Source of the DNA: Meconema thalassinum | Taxonomy: Eukaryota; Arthropoda; Insecta; Orthoptera; Tettigoniidae | Assembly: GCA_946902985.2 (NCBI GenBank) | Contig: OX336393.1 | Span: 362,744,779 to 362,808,778, forward strand | DNA: 64,000 bases | Direction of reading: 5' to 3' | In this document: positions 34,776-44,883 of the stretch, piece after piece | Position numbering within the stretch: the stretch's first letter is position 1 | How the letters are laid out: the number at the start of each line of letters is the position of its first letter | Position numbers and translations under genes: made by a program | Notes under the pieces: generated by a model | What the model saw: only the letters and a program-made list of their open reading frames with translations | Told to the model about the DNA's origin: nothing | The model's database searches: none

Positions 34776-35375
34776 CCCATACTGAGTCACATCCCTCCAC
34801 CACACTTAAGGAGGAAGCATGCTCTACTAAGGGAAGCTAAGCAAATCTTAGAATCACCCTCTTTGCCGTTGCACGAAGAATTCTTCCATCCATCACAGCT
34901 ACGACTGCAATCTAGATGACCAGTAAGTGTCACTGCGGGGCAACTCATTGCTGCTGGATTTGACCTAAATGAAAGCTGGAAGCATGAGTGGTCAACTAAT
35001 ACATTGGCAACAAATGCCCACCATATTGATCACACAAAGAAACCAAACTGCTTTGACTTATCGAGGAACTTCTGGTACCGCATCAACAGGCTGAGGACTG
35101 GACATGGTTGCTGCAATTATTTCACGTACAAGTGGGGCTGGATCAGCTCACCAATGTGTGAGTGTAACCTGGAAGAACAGACGATCGAACATCTGGTCCA
35201 ACGCTGTCTTCTTTATTCGTACCCTGGCATTCCTGACGATTTGTTCGCTCTCACACCCGATTTAACCGAATGGTTGAGAAGGATGGACTTTAATATTTGA
35301 ATATACCTTGTTATGTATAATTGTATATTGTATAAATTACCATACGATTAAATAAATAATTAATAATAATAATCA
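34776..35375 (+). pseudogene. Non-LTR retrotransposon C-terminal region, second jockey/CR1-like copy
   Basis: Early part, with frame changes: PTLSHIPP-type words and LRRKHALLREAKQILE. Later frame 35004-35300: NRLRTGHGCCNYFTYKWGWI, CECNLEEQTIEHLVQRC and YPGIPDDLF. The order and the C-x-C...H...C block match 18990-20085 residue for residue in pattern, but the two are clearly diverged. It ends in an AATAAATAATTAATAATAATAA tail, typical of a LINE 3' end. Confidence 0.75.
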
Positions 35376-35438
35376 AACTCATTCCAAGAAGCGACAAGTG
35401 CCTAAACCGATATGTCCAAAATAACGTAATGTACAGAG

Positions 35439-36064
35439 TATGTGAGCCCCGATAAACACGGCAAGCTAAGCCGGTTGTGACTTGCGCAGATCGCGGGTGC
35501 GCGTACGTGATTCAGCCGGTGGTTAACGTGCTCCGCTGACTCATATCGTTAGTTCCCACGTGTTTTGCCATTCATATGGATGTGAATCTGCAAAGCTTAG
35601 AAGTTAGTGTTGCACGTTTAGTGTGTATTGTGATTACTGTTATTGATGGTCATTCCTAGACACCAATTCACATTGCTCGTGCGTGTGTATACCCATAATT
35701 CGTGTATGAAAAGCAGAAAATCTTGTTCAGAAACGAGACGAACATTTCGAATCTAGTTTCCAGGAAGACCTGTGCCTAATGCCAGTACAATTAGGACGCT
35801 CGCTACACGATTCATGGAAACAAGCTCCGTAAATAATAAGAGTTGACAAACATTCTTTCATCAGAGGATGTCAGGTGTGTGTTAAAAGGGAAGGAGGACA
35901 TATTCAGCTTCGCCTGTGAGCACTGTAAGTAGCCTACACATTATTGAACATGTTAGGTAAAAGTGTGAAAGCGCGCGCCACCAATTGCTGAACTGTATAC
36001 GCGCGCCAGTGATCTACGCCAGTCACAGCCGGCTTAGCTTGCCGTGTTTATCGGGGCGCATATA
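35439..36064. mobile_element. Long-TIR DNA element (~625 bp), no ORF
   Basis: Left arm 35441-35506 and right arm 35996-36060 are inverted copies sharing CCCCGATAAACACGGCAAGC, TAAGCCGG and a further ~35 bp with mismatches. The interior has no transposase. Possible TA flanks exist (TATG on both sides), but no firm target duplication. It behaves as a MITE. Confidence 0.75.
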
Positions 36065-36437
36065 GATGCATGCACTATCAGTTGTCTGTATTGGCTGTAT
36101 GAAATATAATGGGCAAGTTTCACTGTACACTATGTAATCTTATTTTCTGTTCACCCCTCGTAAATCATCCTGTTTTACGACTCCATACATCGTTCAGGGG
36201 CGTATATACAATTTGTTTCGAGGGGGAGGGGGAGGCTGACTATTCTGGAAAATTGTATGTATTCTCAGGGGATTGTCACCGCAAAATACCCAGAAATATC
36301 AACTAATATCTTAGAGCATATAACTTTGTGTGATTATTTTAGATACGATTCCTAGTTTATATAGCCTACAATTACTGACAATACAAATAAAAGCTGTAAA
36401 ATACAACACAACACACGAATAGTAGTACATTATGCAA

Positions 36438-36513
36438 CGAGCCTATAATGGCAATAATTAAGACACGAGTATTTCCATACGAGTGTCTTAATTACCATTA
36501 CAGGCGAGTTGCA
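36438..36513. repeat. Long imperfect hairpin
   Basis: Arms of about 36 bp around a ~4-bp centre. GCCTATAATGG...ATTAAGACACGAGTAT pairs with ATACGAGTGTCTTAATT...CCATTACAGGC. It could form a strong cruciform or a double-stranded RNA hairpin if transcribed. Confidence 0.8.
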
Positions 36514-37029
36514 TACGATTGTTTATGTTCGACGATATTTATAACTATTTTATGTTCGAATATAAATATCCATAAATATCTGTCGAGATTTCACCAGTTT
36601 TATGTAGCCTACTGAACAGAGCGCGTGAGACGCAGAGAATGCCTTGTATTTTACCATGGCCTCCTCGATTTCCCTACTATGACACTAGGCCACGCAGTGA
36701 AATTTAAATTAGAAGGCCGTGGAACTCAGCGCAGGTGATATGCTATTGGTCAAACAACTGTTTCTTGGGCTCTGATTGGTGGGAGAAACTGTTTCATAAT
36801 GAAAAATAGTGATATAATGACCACCATTATGATACAGTTTTCTGACATATAATAGTCGGGGTCGAACATAAAATCTTATACTAATGAATTTTCTATTATG
36901 ATCTATGGAGTATGAATGGAACATATCTAAATATATGTCAAGGTAAACAGTTTTTTATATATATTTTTTATTTTTTTATTTTTACAAGTTGATAATTTAT
37001 TTCTCAAAGTTCCGTACTGTGGAATTCAC

Positions 37030-37170
37030 AGTTTTGCCTCTCAAGGCTGAGTGTACCCCTTTCCAGCCCTCAGACTAGATTTAAAATTTCTTGGCAGAGC
37101 CGGAAATCAAATTCGGACCTCCGGGATGTCAGCAAAGAATGCTAGCCGCTACACCACGAGATAGTCCAAT
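37030..37170 (-). repeat. SINE fragment inside the hAT element
   Basis: Minus-strand head GGTGTAGCGGCTAGCATTC then TTTGATTTCCGGCTCTGCC, with body GAGGGCTGGAAAGGGGTAC. Same type as 32150-32310. Confidence 0.6.
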
Positions 37171-37362
37171 TTCAATTTTAATATTATTTATAACTTAGCC
37201 AATAAGTTATGGTTAGGGTGCAATCAAATTTACAATTATTTTATGCTCTTACCAAAGCAACACTTTCTTAATTTTTATTGGCTTTTTTCGGGGGGTTGGG
37301 GGTGGGGAGGGGGGCGGCGGATCCTCCTCAGCACCCCCCTTATATACGCCCCTGACATCGTT

Positions 37363-37876
37363 CTAAATGCGGTATTACTTTTACCGTCCCGCAAACTCTT
37401 CGTGTATTGCTCCAAAAACCATTGCGTGATTGACTTACTGTCTGTCATATGTCTCGAGGGAGGGAAGGACTTTGCGCTGTTATTACTGGGTTACATGTAT
37501 TCACTTTCAGAGGGATATGTTACCACAGTATGAAAAGAGCGTGCGTGCCCATGCTTACAGCGTATAAATAGTGAATAATGCATGAATCGAATCAGTCCAT
37601 TACCTTCGCGAAGAGATGGGACACGACAGGCTGGCAATCTGACCCTCCATTTGCATATCTCGTGTCACTTCATGTAATCGTACACAACTGAAGTCGCGAA
37701 TAAACTAAGATGTATAAAATTTATAGAGGTTGTTACTTAGTCAAAGCTGCTAGCTGTCAGTTATGATATTCGCCTTTCACTGCCATCAAATACTGAGCCC
37801 AACTGCCACACTTTACTGTAGTTCATTGAATTAAAGTTAAAACAGCTATGAATATATTATTACTACTACTACAGCT
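37363..37876. other. No gene recognised
   Basis: The former continuation of the sequence left of the hAT element (the frame resumes at TAAATGCGG). No coding signature. Confidence 0.35.
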
Positions 37877-38126
37877 ACGCCTGTGCTTGCCTCGGTGGGT
37901 GGATAAGTGGTTATCGTGTCGGTCTACCAACCCCAAGCTTCCTGGTTTATTCCTGGTAAGTGATTTTTGAAGGGCGACAAAAATCTTGGCACGCATGTCA
38001 TACGTTGTTGGCATGTTAAAGAACCCATTTGAATTCAGTAGGCCATGCTCATAATGGCAAAATTAATATCGGGATTTTCCACCAACACTAAGTTCTTCCT
38101 TTCTGCACGAGAACGCGCAATAGTAT
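37877..38126 (+). repeat. SINE type V, 5' part, interrupted by the LTR element
   Basis: Head GCTTGCCTCGGTGGGTGG...CCCCAAGCTTCCTGGTT and body CATACGTTGTTGGCATG, CCACCAACACTAAGTTC as in 27298-27690. It breaks at ATAGTAT where the LTR element begins. The 3' part resumes at 41527. Confidence 0.75.
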
Positions 38127-38867
38127 TGTTGCGTGTTGCCGCGGGCCAGCAGGAGGCTCCCGGGGGGAGGGGCAGTGTGACAGTCTAGTGGCCTTGGCCA
38201 AACCCTGCAGGGGGAGGGAGAGAGTGCCCACACCCTCTCGGTTCCTCCCACGGCCATACATTAGCAAAGCACCTGTGAGTCGGTGCGAGCCAGCCAGAGA
38301 ATACGCGAAGATTCTGGATGTGGAACCAACCAGAACAGACTCAATGCGGCAATGGGTTGTGACATTTCGAACTTTCCAGGTCATGGACTGATCCCATATA
38401 AACCAGCGAGCCGCGGCGAGGAGGCAGTGTGTATTGCAGTGTATTGGTGTGTATTGGACAGTATTGGTCAGTGCTAGGGTGTATTGAAGTGTGGCCAGTG
38501 AGTGAGTGAGTGCGCAGCAGTACAGTGATTATTACTGGACGTCTACGGTAACAGAGTGTAAGTCTGTCTGCCAGGGTGCAACTTTGAGTCAGGACTGTTA
38601 GTGCTTGGAGGTGTCGCGGTGCTTCGTGGAAGTCGTGGTCGTGGGATCGACACGGGACGAGCAAGAGCGCACAAGGAGCAGCAAGAGGACTCTGGAAGTA
38701 AGTGAAGTGGCAGTGGCAAGGCTGTAGAGTACCTGTGTAGACTGTACGTGTGAGTGTAAGCTGGAACACTGTAACGCCTCACGGACAGGGAGACCATAAA
38801 TAGCGAGGACAGTGGTAGATTGTAAATGTGGAAACTAATAGTGACTAGTAGTGTTTTCTGAAGTTAG

Positions 38868-38918
<51 letters not shown>

Positions 38919-39036
38919 ACTGTGTATGTTTGTGGGCTGCAATAAAATTATATTTCGTTAAAGGAACAATTGTGTTTGTGCTTTCGCCCACCGTAATCCA
39001 GTTAACGTAAGCGCCACTAAGGGGTGGCACGTAACA
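38127..39036 (+). repeat. 5' LTR
   Basis: 910 bp, TG...CA ends. A TATA-like CATATAAACC lies near 38396, probably the promoter, and AATAAA near 38941, a probable poly(A) signal. An expanded (TG)n run at 38873-38917 is absent from the 3' LTR and explains most of the length difference. Confidence 0.92.
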
Positions 39037-39038
39037 AC

Positions 39039-39065
39039 TGGTGTCAGAAGTGGGATTGCGAACCC
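39039..39065 (+). promoter_or_regulatory. tRNA-Leu primer-binding site
   Basis: TGGTGTCAGAAGTGGGATT begins two bases after the 5' LTR and complements the 3' end (with CCA) of eukaryotic tRNA-Leu. Complementarity continues through GCGAACCC if one extra G is allowed. This is the priming site for minus-strand DNA synthesis. Confidence 0.85.
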
Positions 39066-39173
39066 AAGCAAGCTCAACACCTGAAGGTCCTAGGTTCAAA
39101 ATCGTGCAGGTCTTTGTATCACAGTTCATTATTATCCTGCGAGTGCATGCCCGTCACAAGTCAGACAAATAAA

Positions 39174-40358
39174 ATGGATGCGCAAATACAACTCCTGCTA
39201 GAAAAGTTAACTTCCAAGATAGAGGATGATGAAAAGAAAATGACAGAACATTTCGAAAAAGTGGGTAAGAAAATGACGGAACATTTTGAAAACCTGGGAA
39301 AGAAAATGGTGATATATACGGAAAATTTGGAAAAGAAAATTGGGGAAAGTTCCGAAAATTCTGAAAAGAAAGTGGAGCATGGAACTAGTCAGGACGAGCT
39401 GAAATCAGACCTGAAATTAATACCGGAGTATAACAAGCTTGGAGTTGATATGGAAAGTGGCGCGGCAGAGGACGTTGATGGCCTAGACAAACAGTTCGTG
39501 GAGTCCGGAGTTCGGAATGCACAGCGAGTCAGCGACGAGCAACTGGGAAGCGTCACGGGCATGGAAATCGGGCCAAGGCTTAGCAGCTCTGATGGCAGGA
39601 ACAGTGTTACGAGTGTGAGGACGCCGCACGTCGATGAGACTACATCATGGCAGATCTGTGGGACCGGGTTCGACACTGTGGTGGACCATGCCAGGTGTAC
39701 GTTGGAGGACGTAGCCGTTCAACTCACCACAGGACTTCGCATGGTGGAAGTGCTACACGACGTCCGGACGGGGAATGGGTACAACGGGATCGTCGCGACG
39801 CTGGAGGAGCATCGTGGGGACTACCAGCTACCTGCCATGTACCACCTACGGCTAGAAGGGAGGAACGGGCGCGCGAGTAAGTCAATTGAAGAGCTCGCGC
39901 TGGCTGGCTCGCCTTCCGAGCACGTGAACCGCGAGGCGGCGTACATCTTCGTGGATGGGCATTGCGACGCCATGGGTCGTGAGTATTCGATGCTCAGTGG
40001 AAAGCGCTACCCAAGGCAGGTAAAGACCATCGTGTTGGGAATGGCGGCGGCGAAGAGGACATCATGGGTGACGCCACCGAGGAGGAGTAACGCCGCTGGA
40101 GATGAAGAGGCGGTGGAGGTTGGCTACCCTCCACCAAAGCAGCGTAAACCACCACTGGGACGCCGTTGTAGCAGGAAAGTCACCTGTTGGCTACGGAGTG
40201 AAAGAGGCCATCTAATTAGCAGCCGTCGGCGAGGAACAGCCTCACGGTTAGAAAAGCGAGTGACGGCCAGCCTAAACAGGGACTTGTCAGCGCCGTCAAT
40301 GCCACCCCCTCAGACCTTGGACAGCCTTTACGATGAACAACTCGAGGCGAGTTGCTTT
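39174..40358 (+). pseudogene. Gag-like protein, degenerate, without pol
   Basis: The ATG at 39174 starts a frame that runs to 40646, into the 3' LTR. Residues ~1-70 form a charged, coiled-coil-like segment with repeated (K/E)KMTEHFE(K/N) units. After an acidic linker, a capsid-like region from about 39640 to 40060 has TLEDVAVQL, EEHRGDYQLPAMY, SKSIEELA and NREAAYIFVDGHCD, in the order typical of insect LTR-element Gag. Near 40185-40226, CWLRSERGHLISSRR looks like a CCHC zinc knuckle that has lost two cysteines. The frame is open, but several expected residues are gone. It would assemble particles in an intact element. No pol follows. Confidence 0.75.
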
Positions 40359-40372
40359 AAGGAGGGGAGCAG
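40359..40372 (+). promoter_or_regulatory. Polypurine tract
   Basis: AAGGAGGGGAGCAG directly upstream of the 3' LTR, in the place and composition expected of the plus-strand primer. Confidence 0.85.
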
Positions 40373-41242
40373 TGTTGCGTGTTGCCGCGGGGCGGCAGGA
40401 GGCTCCCGGGGGGAGGGGCAGTGTGACAGTCTAGTGACCTTGGACAAACCCCGCAGGGGAAGGGAGAGAGTGCCCACACCCTCTCGGTTCCTCCCACGGC
40501 CATACATTAACAAAACACCTGTGAGTCAGTGCGAGCCGGCCAGAGAATACGCGAAAATTCTGGATGTGGAACCAACCAGAACAGACTCAATGCGGCAATG
40601 GGTTGTGACATTCGAACTTTCCAGGCCAGGGACTGATCCCATATAAACCAGCGAGCCGCGGCGAGGAAGCAGTGTGTATTGCATTGTATTGGACAGTGTA
40701 TTGGTCAGCGTTAGTGTGTATTGAAGTGTGGCCGAGTGAGTGAGTGCGCAGCAGTACAGCGATTACTACTGGACGTCTACGTTAACAGAGAGGAAGCCTG
40801 TTTGCCAGGGTGCAATTTGAGTCAGGACTGTGAGTGCTCGGAGGTGTCGCAGTGCTTCGTGGAATACGTGGTCGTGGGATCGACACGGGACGAGCAAGAG
40901 CGCACAAGGAGCAGCAAGAGGACTCTGGAAGTAAGTGAAGTGGCAGTGGCAAGGCTGTAGAGTACCTGTGTAGACTGTACGTGTGAGTGTAAGCTGGAAC
41001 ACTGTAACGCCTCACGGACAGGGAGAGCATAAATAGCGAGGACAGTGGTAGATTGTAAATGTGGAAACTAATAGTGACTAGTAGTGTTTTCTGAGGTTAG
41101 ACTCAGTGTGTGTTTATGTGTGCACGGTGTATGTTTGTAGACTTGTGACAAAATTACATTTCGTTAAAGGAACAAATGTGTTTGTGCTTCTACCCACCGT
41201 AATCCAGTTAACGTAAGTGCCACTAGGGGGTGGCACGTAACA
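40373..41242 (+). repeat. 3' LTR
   Basis: 870 bp. It matches the 5' LTR along its length with scattered substitutions and small indels, including the missing (TG)n expansion. The visible differences mean that the insertion is not brand new. Confidence 0.92.
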
Positions 41243-41246
41243 GTAT

Positions 41247-41526
41247 TATCTTATTAAAACCACCTAGTCAAACACTAAAGAAACGTTTAATTACATTATT
41301 AATCGTACATGTTTCGGTATTTCATTGATACCTTCCTCAGCGTGATTGATATCAAATCTTAAAACTAGTTAACAAAGCCAAAAAGAAATGGATATCCTTA
41401 AAAAAAAAATGGAAAAGTTTGCGAATAATTAAATGCCATGTATTAAAACAATGATTGTAAATTGATGCTATTAAAATAAGAGATCTACCTTATAAACTGC
41501 CTACGTCAATACTCCAATAATTTTGA
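41247..41526. repeat. Insertion with ACATGTTTCGG...TTCCTCAGC
   Basis: Lies between the LTR element and the resumed SINE, so it was there when the LTR element landed at its edge. It contains GTACATGTTTCGGTATTTC and CTTCCTCAGCG, words also seen near 14993, 52385 and 63910. Class uncertain, possibly Penelope-like terminal sequence. Confidence 0.45.
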
Positions 41527-41640
41527 CCTAACCTCCTTGGCTTTCATAGCGCTCCGAGGAACGACAAAATTTGACATGCATGCTGCCCTCTGGGCGTCAA
41601 ATAACAAAACTTGCACTGTACGATATTATTACATCTACTA
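41527..41640 (+). repeat. SINE type V, 3' part
   Basis: CCTAACCTCC...CATGCTGCCCTCTGGGCGTC AAATAACAAA continues the SINE broken at 38126, followed by (CTA)n and (AAT)n runs at 41637-41715. Confidence 0.7.
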
Positions 41641-41699
41641 CTACTACTACTACTACTAAACTTACTACTACTGCACAATAATAATAATGATAATAATGA

Positions 41700-42440
41700 T
41701 AATAATAATACAATTTCTTTATTAGGAATATTCTACAATAATAGTTTTCCTTCAATCCAAAAATATTCTACTCCTCCAAAAATGTTGGTGTTCAGCATCT
41801 TCTTCGATAGCCATGCTTCTCATTACGCAATCCATCCATTGTTATCTTGGTTTATCCAGTTTACGTTTGCCTTCAACTTGCCAATGTAACATTAAATTTG
41901 GAATTCTACTATTCTGCACCCTTTTCACATGTACAAACCATTGCAATCTTCTTTCTTGAACCAGTTCTAGTAGGTCTACATTTTTTACCTGCATAATTTC
42001 TCTGATTCTAGTATTTGTAATTTTATCCAATCTTGATTTTCATGCCGCCCTCCTCTAATAATCCGTTACTAATAATTTGTTTGCTTACTGTCTGTTTAAC
42101 GTCCAAGTTTCTGCTCCATATAACAAAATACTTTGTACCACTGAACTGTATGTAAGTTTCTTAGTGTTGTTTAAAATATTTCTGCTCCATAAAATGTAAT
42201 GCTCCAATTGTTCTCCTAGCCTCACTTACTCTTTCCTCAATTTCAGATGAACTTGTTCCACCAGGTTCTATTATTGAACCCAAATATTTAAATTTAGTGA
42301 CTGATTGAATTTCTGCTTTTCCGATATGTTATTTTTCACCAGTGTTATTCTCTAATGTAAGGTATTCCGTTTTGCTATTGATATTTAGTCGCCACATTTG
42401 ATATTCCTCAATATAATAATAATGATGATGATGATGATGA
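41700..42440 (-). pseudogene. Degraded non-LTR retrotransposon C-terminal region
   Basis: Minus-strand words: MDKITNTRIREIMQVKNVDL and RRLQWFVHVKRVQNSRIPNL (frame 41842-42030), then further upstream LYGAETW-like and LTLENNTG-like pieces interrupted by stops. The QWFVHVKRVQ block is the LINE tail signature. It abuts (GAT)n at 42421-42443. Confidence 0.6.
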
Positions 42441-42668
42441 TGATATCCTATATACTATAAGTTGTGCATCATTAAGGGCCGAAAAGGTCCCTCCGTTAAA
42501 CCGTATTGTACAAAATTACTTTATATGACCTACATTGTACTTAAAATATGTGGTTTTCCCTTCTGGAATCTCAAAAAGAATTCAATATGCATAACTCATC
42601 CCTAATTTAACTCCCTGACAATCTCGTACGGTGCATTTTAAAAGCGAGGACCGCTCTACAGAACCTTC
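42441..42668. other. No gene recognised
   Basis: AT-rich spacer. Confidence 0.35.
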
Positions 42669-43340
42669 CATACAAAGTACGGAGAGTTTAGTTTGTATGT
42701 AACGAAGACCCTCGCTTGCGCGCTCACCCGTGGCGCGAGTCTGTCTCCCGACACACACTTTGCCGTTATGCGGCGCATCGCGGCACTGAGTCATTGAGTA
42801 TAGGAATTTGTACTTACCTAGTTCACAGCTGGTGCTGAAAATGTCCGCCATTCACTGCTACACATCGCTGGCACCTTTTTATGAAACTGGTATTTACTCT
42901 CTGAAGTTCCTCAGCACTGATTGACTGTATTTCAGCTGTAATATAGTCTTTAAGCTCATTTATAGTGTGAGGGTTTCTCGCATACACTAATTTTAAGCGT
43001 CCCCCACAAATAAAAGTCACATGGTGATAAGTCTGGGCTTCGCGGGGGCCACACGTTCCGACTCGTACCGAAAATGCGACGCAATTCTGTCATGGATGCT
43101 TCGGCAGTGTGAGCAGTGGCAGAATCTTGTTGAAAGTAATTTGACAATCGCTCTCCGTAAGTCAGTTCGTCAAAAAATTGGTCAAGGATCACATTGAAGT
43201 ACAAATTCCTATACTCAATTACTCAGTGCCGCGCGGGCGCCGCATAACGGCAAAGAGCCTGGCGGGAGACAGGCGCGCAACTCGGGCGAGCGGGCAAGCG
43301 AGGGTCTCCGTTATATACAAACTAAATTCTCTGTATATGG
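42669..43340 (-). mobile_element. Long-TIR transposon with truncated transposase
   Basis: Arms 42669-42825 and 43197-43340 are inverted copies (~145-155 bp) sharing TTTAGTTTGTAT, GACCCTCGCTTG, TTTGCCGTTATGCGGCG and TTGAGTATAGGAATTTGTAC. Between them lies the C-terminal part of a transposase. With about 670 bp left, it is an internally deleted copy. The target duplication is not clear. Confidence 0.8.
42823..43204 (-). pseudogene. Tc1/mariner-type transposase C-terminal half, one frameshift
   Basis: The first frame (42956-43204) has NYFQQDSATAHTAEASM and NVWPPRSPDLSPCDFYLWG, carrying the second and third catalytic acid blocks (QQDSATAHT; SPDLSPCDFYLW). After a frameshift near 43010, a second frame (42823-43020) gives RNPHTINELKDYI, SAEELQRVNTSFIKRCQRCV and FQHQL. 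The order fits the DDE_3-type transposases. The N-terminal half and first Asp are missing. Confidence 0.85.
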
Positions 43341-43904
43341 AGTGAAGGACAGGGTGAGAATACGGTGGACATACCAGTGACTTGCACGTGAATTGTCCAC
43401 ACTGTGAAAGGATGTCCTCTTCTATTTAAAGGCTTGGAGAATTGGTCCATAGCGTTCTGAAAATCCATTGCCTGCTTCCAGTCGACCGACCGGGCCCGGA
43501 AATGGAATGAATGACGCCCCCATCTAACGGCGAACTGTCCTGGCTGCCGAAGCCTGTCGCACTCCCCGCCCATAACGTTCTGATGGTGTGAAATAGATCT
43601 CTCCCTTTTACTTCCTGATTTTGTCTCAGTTTGAAGGTCAAATCTGAGTATGGAAGATGGGTCAACCGCATGCATTTCAACAGGCAATAAGCCATTGTTC
43701 ACAGATTGCTGAAGTTGAGATTATACACTACATGCTGGGCATAAAAGGTAATACTAAAGCTGACTAGATTAAAATATGTTTCAAAACTTCCATCTTCATC
43801 CACCAAGAGAGCTACTACAATCCACCAAGAGAGCTACTACACTCAATTAAGGTTCATTAAGGAATGATTATACTATCCACCGTCAGTCTTAAGAGCATTA
43901 CAAA
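43341..43904. other. No gene; type II SINE scrap at 43470-43570
   Basis: 43470-43570 holds, on the minus strand, GGAGTGCGACAGGCTTCGGC and GTCGGTCGACTGGAAG of the type II SINE. The rest has no assignment. Confidence 0.5.
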
Positions 43905-44240
43905 AAAGTTCAACATTTTTTTATCGTATGGCTTTTAGTGCCGGGAGTGTCCGAGGAAATGTTTGGCTCACCAGGTTTGTAGCTGCTTCGAGACGGACAC
44001 CCAATGGGTGAGCTACAAGTACCGTTGGGGAGGAACGTGGGAATGTAAGGACGAGGAGTTGGAGGGTAGCGGCTGTGGCCTATAGTTAGTGACCAACCCC
44101 GGCATTTGTCTGGAAGGAAGATGGGGAAACCACAGAAGACCATCTTCAAGGTTGCCGGCGGGGGGATTCGAACCTCCTCGCCTCCCGGATGTGAGCGACT
44201 GCCATCAGCCATGCCGTAACGACCACGGCAAACTCACCCG
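43905..44240 (-). repeat. tRNA-headed SINE with the type I-A 3' tail
   Basis: On the minus strand: head GCCGTGGTCGTTACGGCATG...GGAGGTTCGAATCCCCC (box B), a body with TGCCGGGGTTGGTCACTAAC, then the tail TAGCTCACCCATTGGGTGTC...CGGACACTCCCGGCAC...AAGCCATACGATAAAA. The tail is the one at the ends of 7735-8140 and 59464-59890, although the heads differ. Confidence 0.75.
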
Positions 44241-44883
44241 GTAACATTTATTGATACCAAGTAATAATAAATCAGACTTGATTTAAGTAAGTTTTTTAAC
44301 TTTTTAATTTTTTTAAATTCAAGGTTTATTGAGGATAGACTGTACATTGCTCGTATAGTAAACCAATAATTACATTAATTCCTTTCTTGCTTGTTGGTCG
44401 TCAAGCCATCTGAAGGGCGTAATGAACTCTCAGCTGTGGGTAAATTCGCAAAAGAATAACAAAATTTACGAATTGCACGTTTTGCAACTTGAAATGAGAA
44501 CGATTCCTGTCTGTTCACTCCCGAGGGATGAGTGTCCCCCGCAATGTTTGCTTAGCAATGTTGACATCCGTCCTCGATAAGACAGACCTCCCTCATATCT
44601 CCCCCTCGTCTTGGGCATTTCTCATGCAAACACGCCATATCTCACTTACATAACTCCACGATAAAATTTTCACCTGAACCAAAAGGTATGTCTTGCTTAG
44701 GAGGTGGGTTAAGTTCCTATCTCAGCCATTTTAGAAGTGGTTTTCGTGGTTTATTTACTACCCCTCCAGGAAGAAGCTCGGATAGTTCCATTCTATGAGG
44801 CATTGTCGCCTTCGTCGCAATCGTAGCCCCATTTAAATATGCTATCTGACCACGACCCATAATTCATATCAAACTACACATAT
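44241..44883. other. No gene recognised
   Basis: AT-rich spacer. Confidence 0.35.

Larger units (their letters stand above)
36195..37354. mobile_element. hAT-type non-autonomous element with 8-bp target duplication
   Basis: Flanked by ACATCGTT at 36187-36194 and 37355-37362. The ends are perfect inverted repeats of at least 14 bp, CAGGGGCGTATATA. G-rich tracts lie just inside both ends (GAGGGGGAGGGGGAGG left; GGGGGGTTGGGGG... right). No transposase frame. It holds a SINE fragment (37030-37170) and a hairpin (36438-36513). Confidence 0.85.
38127..41242 (+). mobile_element. Gag-only LTR retrotransposon (Gypsy-like), complete ends
   Basis: Two LTRs (910 and 870 bp) begin TGTTGCG and end CGTAACA, with GTAT as a 4-bp target duplication on both sides (38123-38126 and 41243-41246). 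Between them lie a primer site complementary to tRNA-Leu (39039-39065), a gag-type frame and a polypurine tract (40359-40372). The interior is only 1336 bp: protease, RT, RNase H and integrase are missing. The element can only have moved with enzymes supplied by a relative. The placement in Gypsy is inferred from the 4-bp duplication and Gag type. Confidence 0.92.

Noticed and set aside
38845..39129. Minus-strand frame in the 5' LTR with His/Thr repeats
   Set aside because: Produced by the (TG)n run in the LTR.
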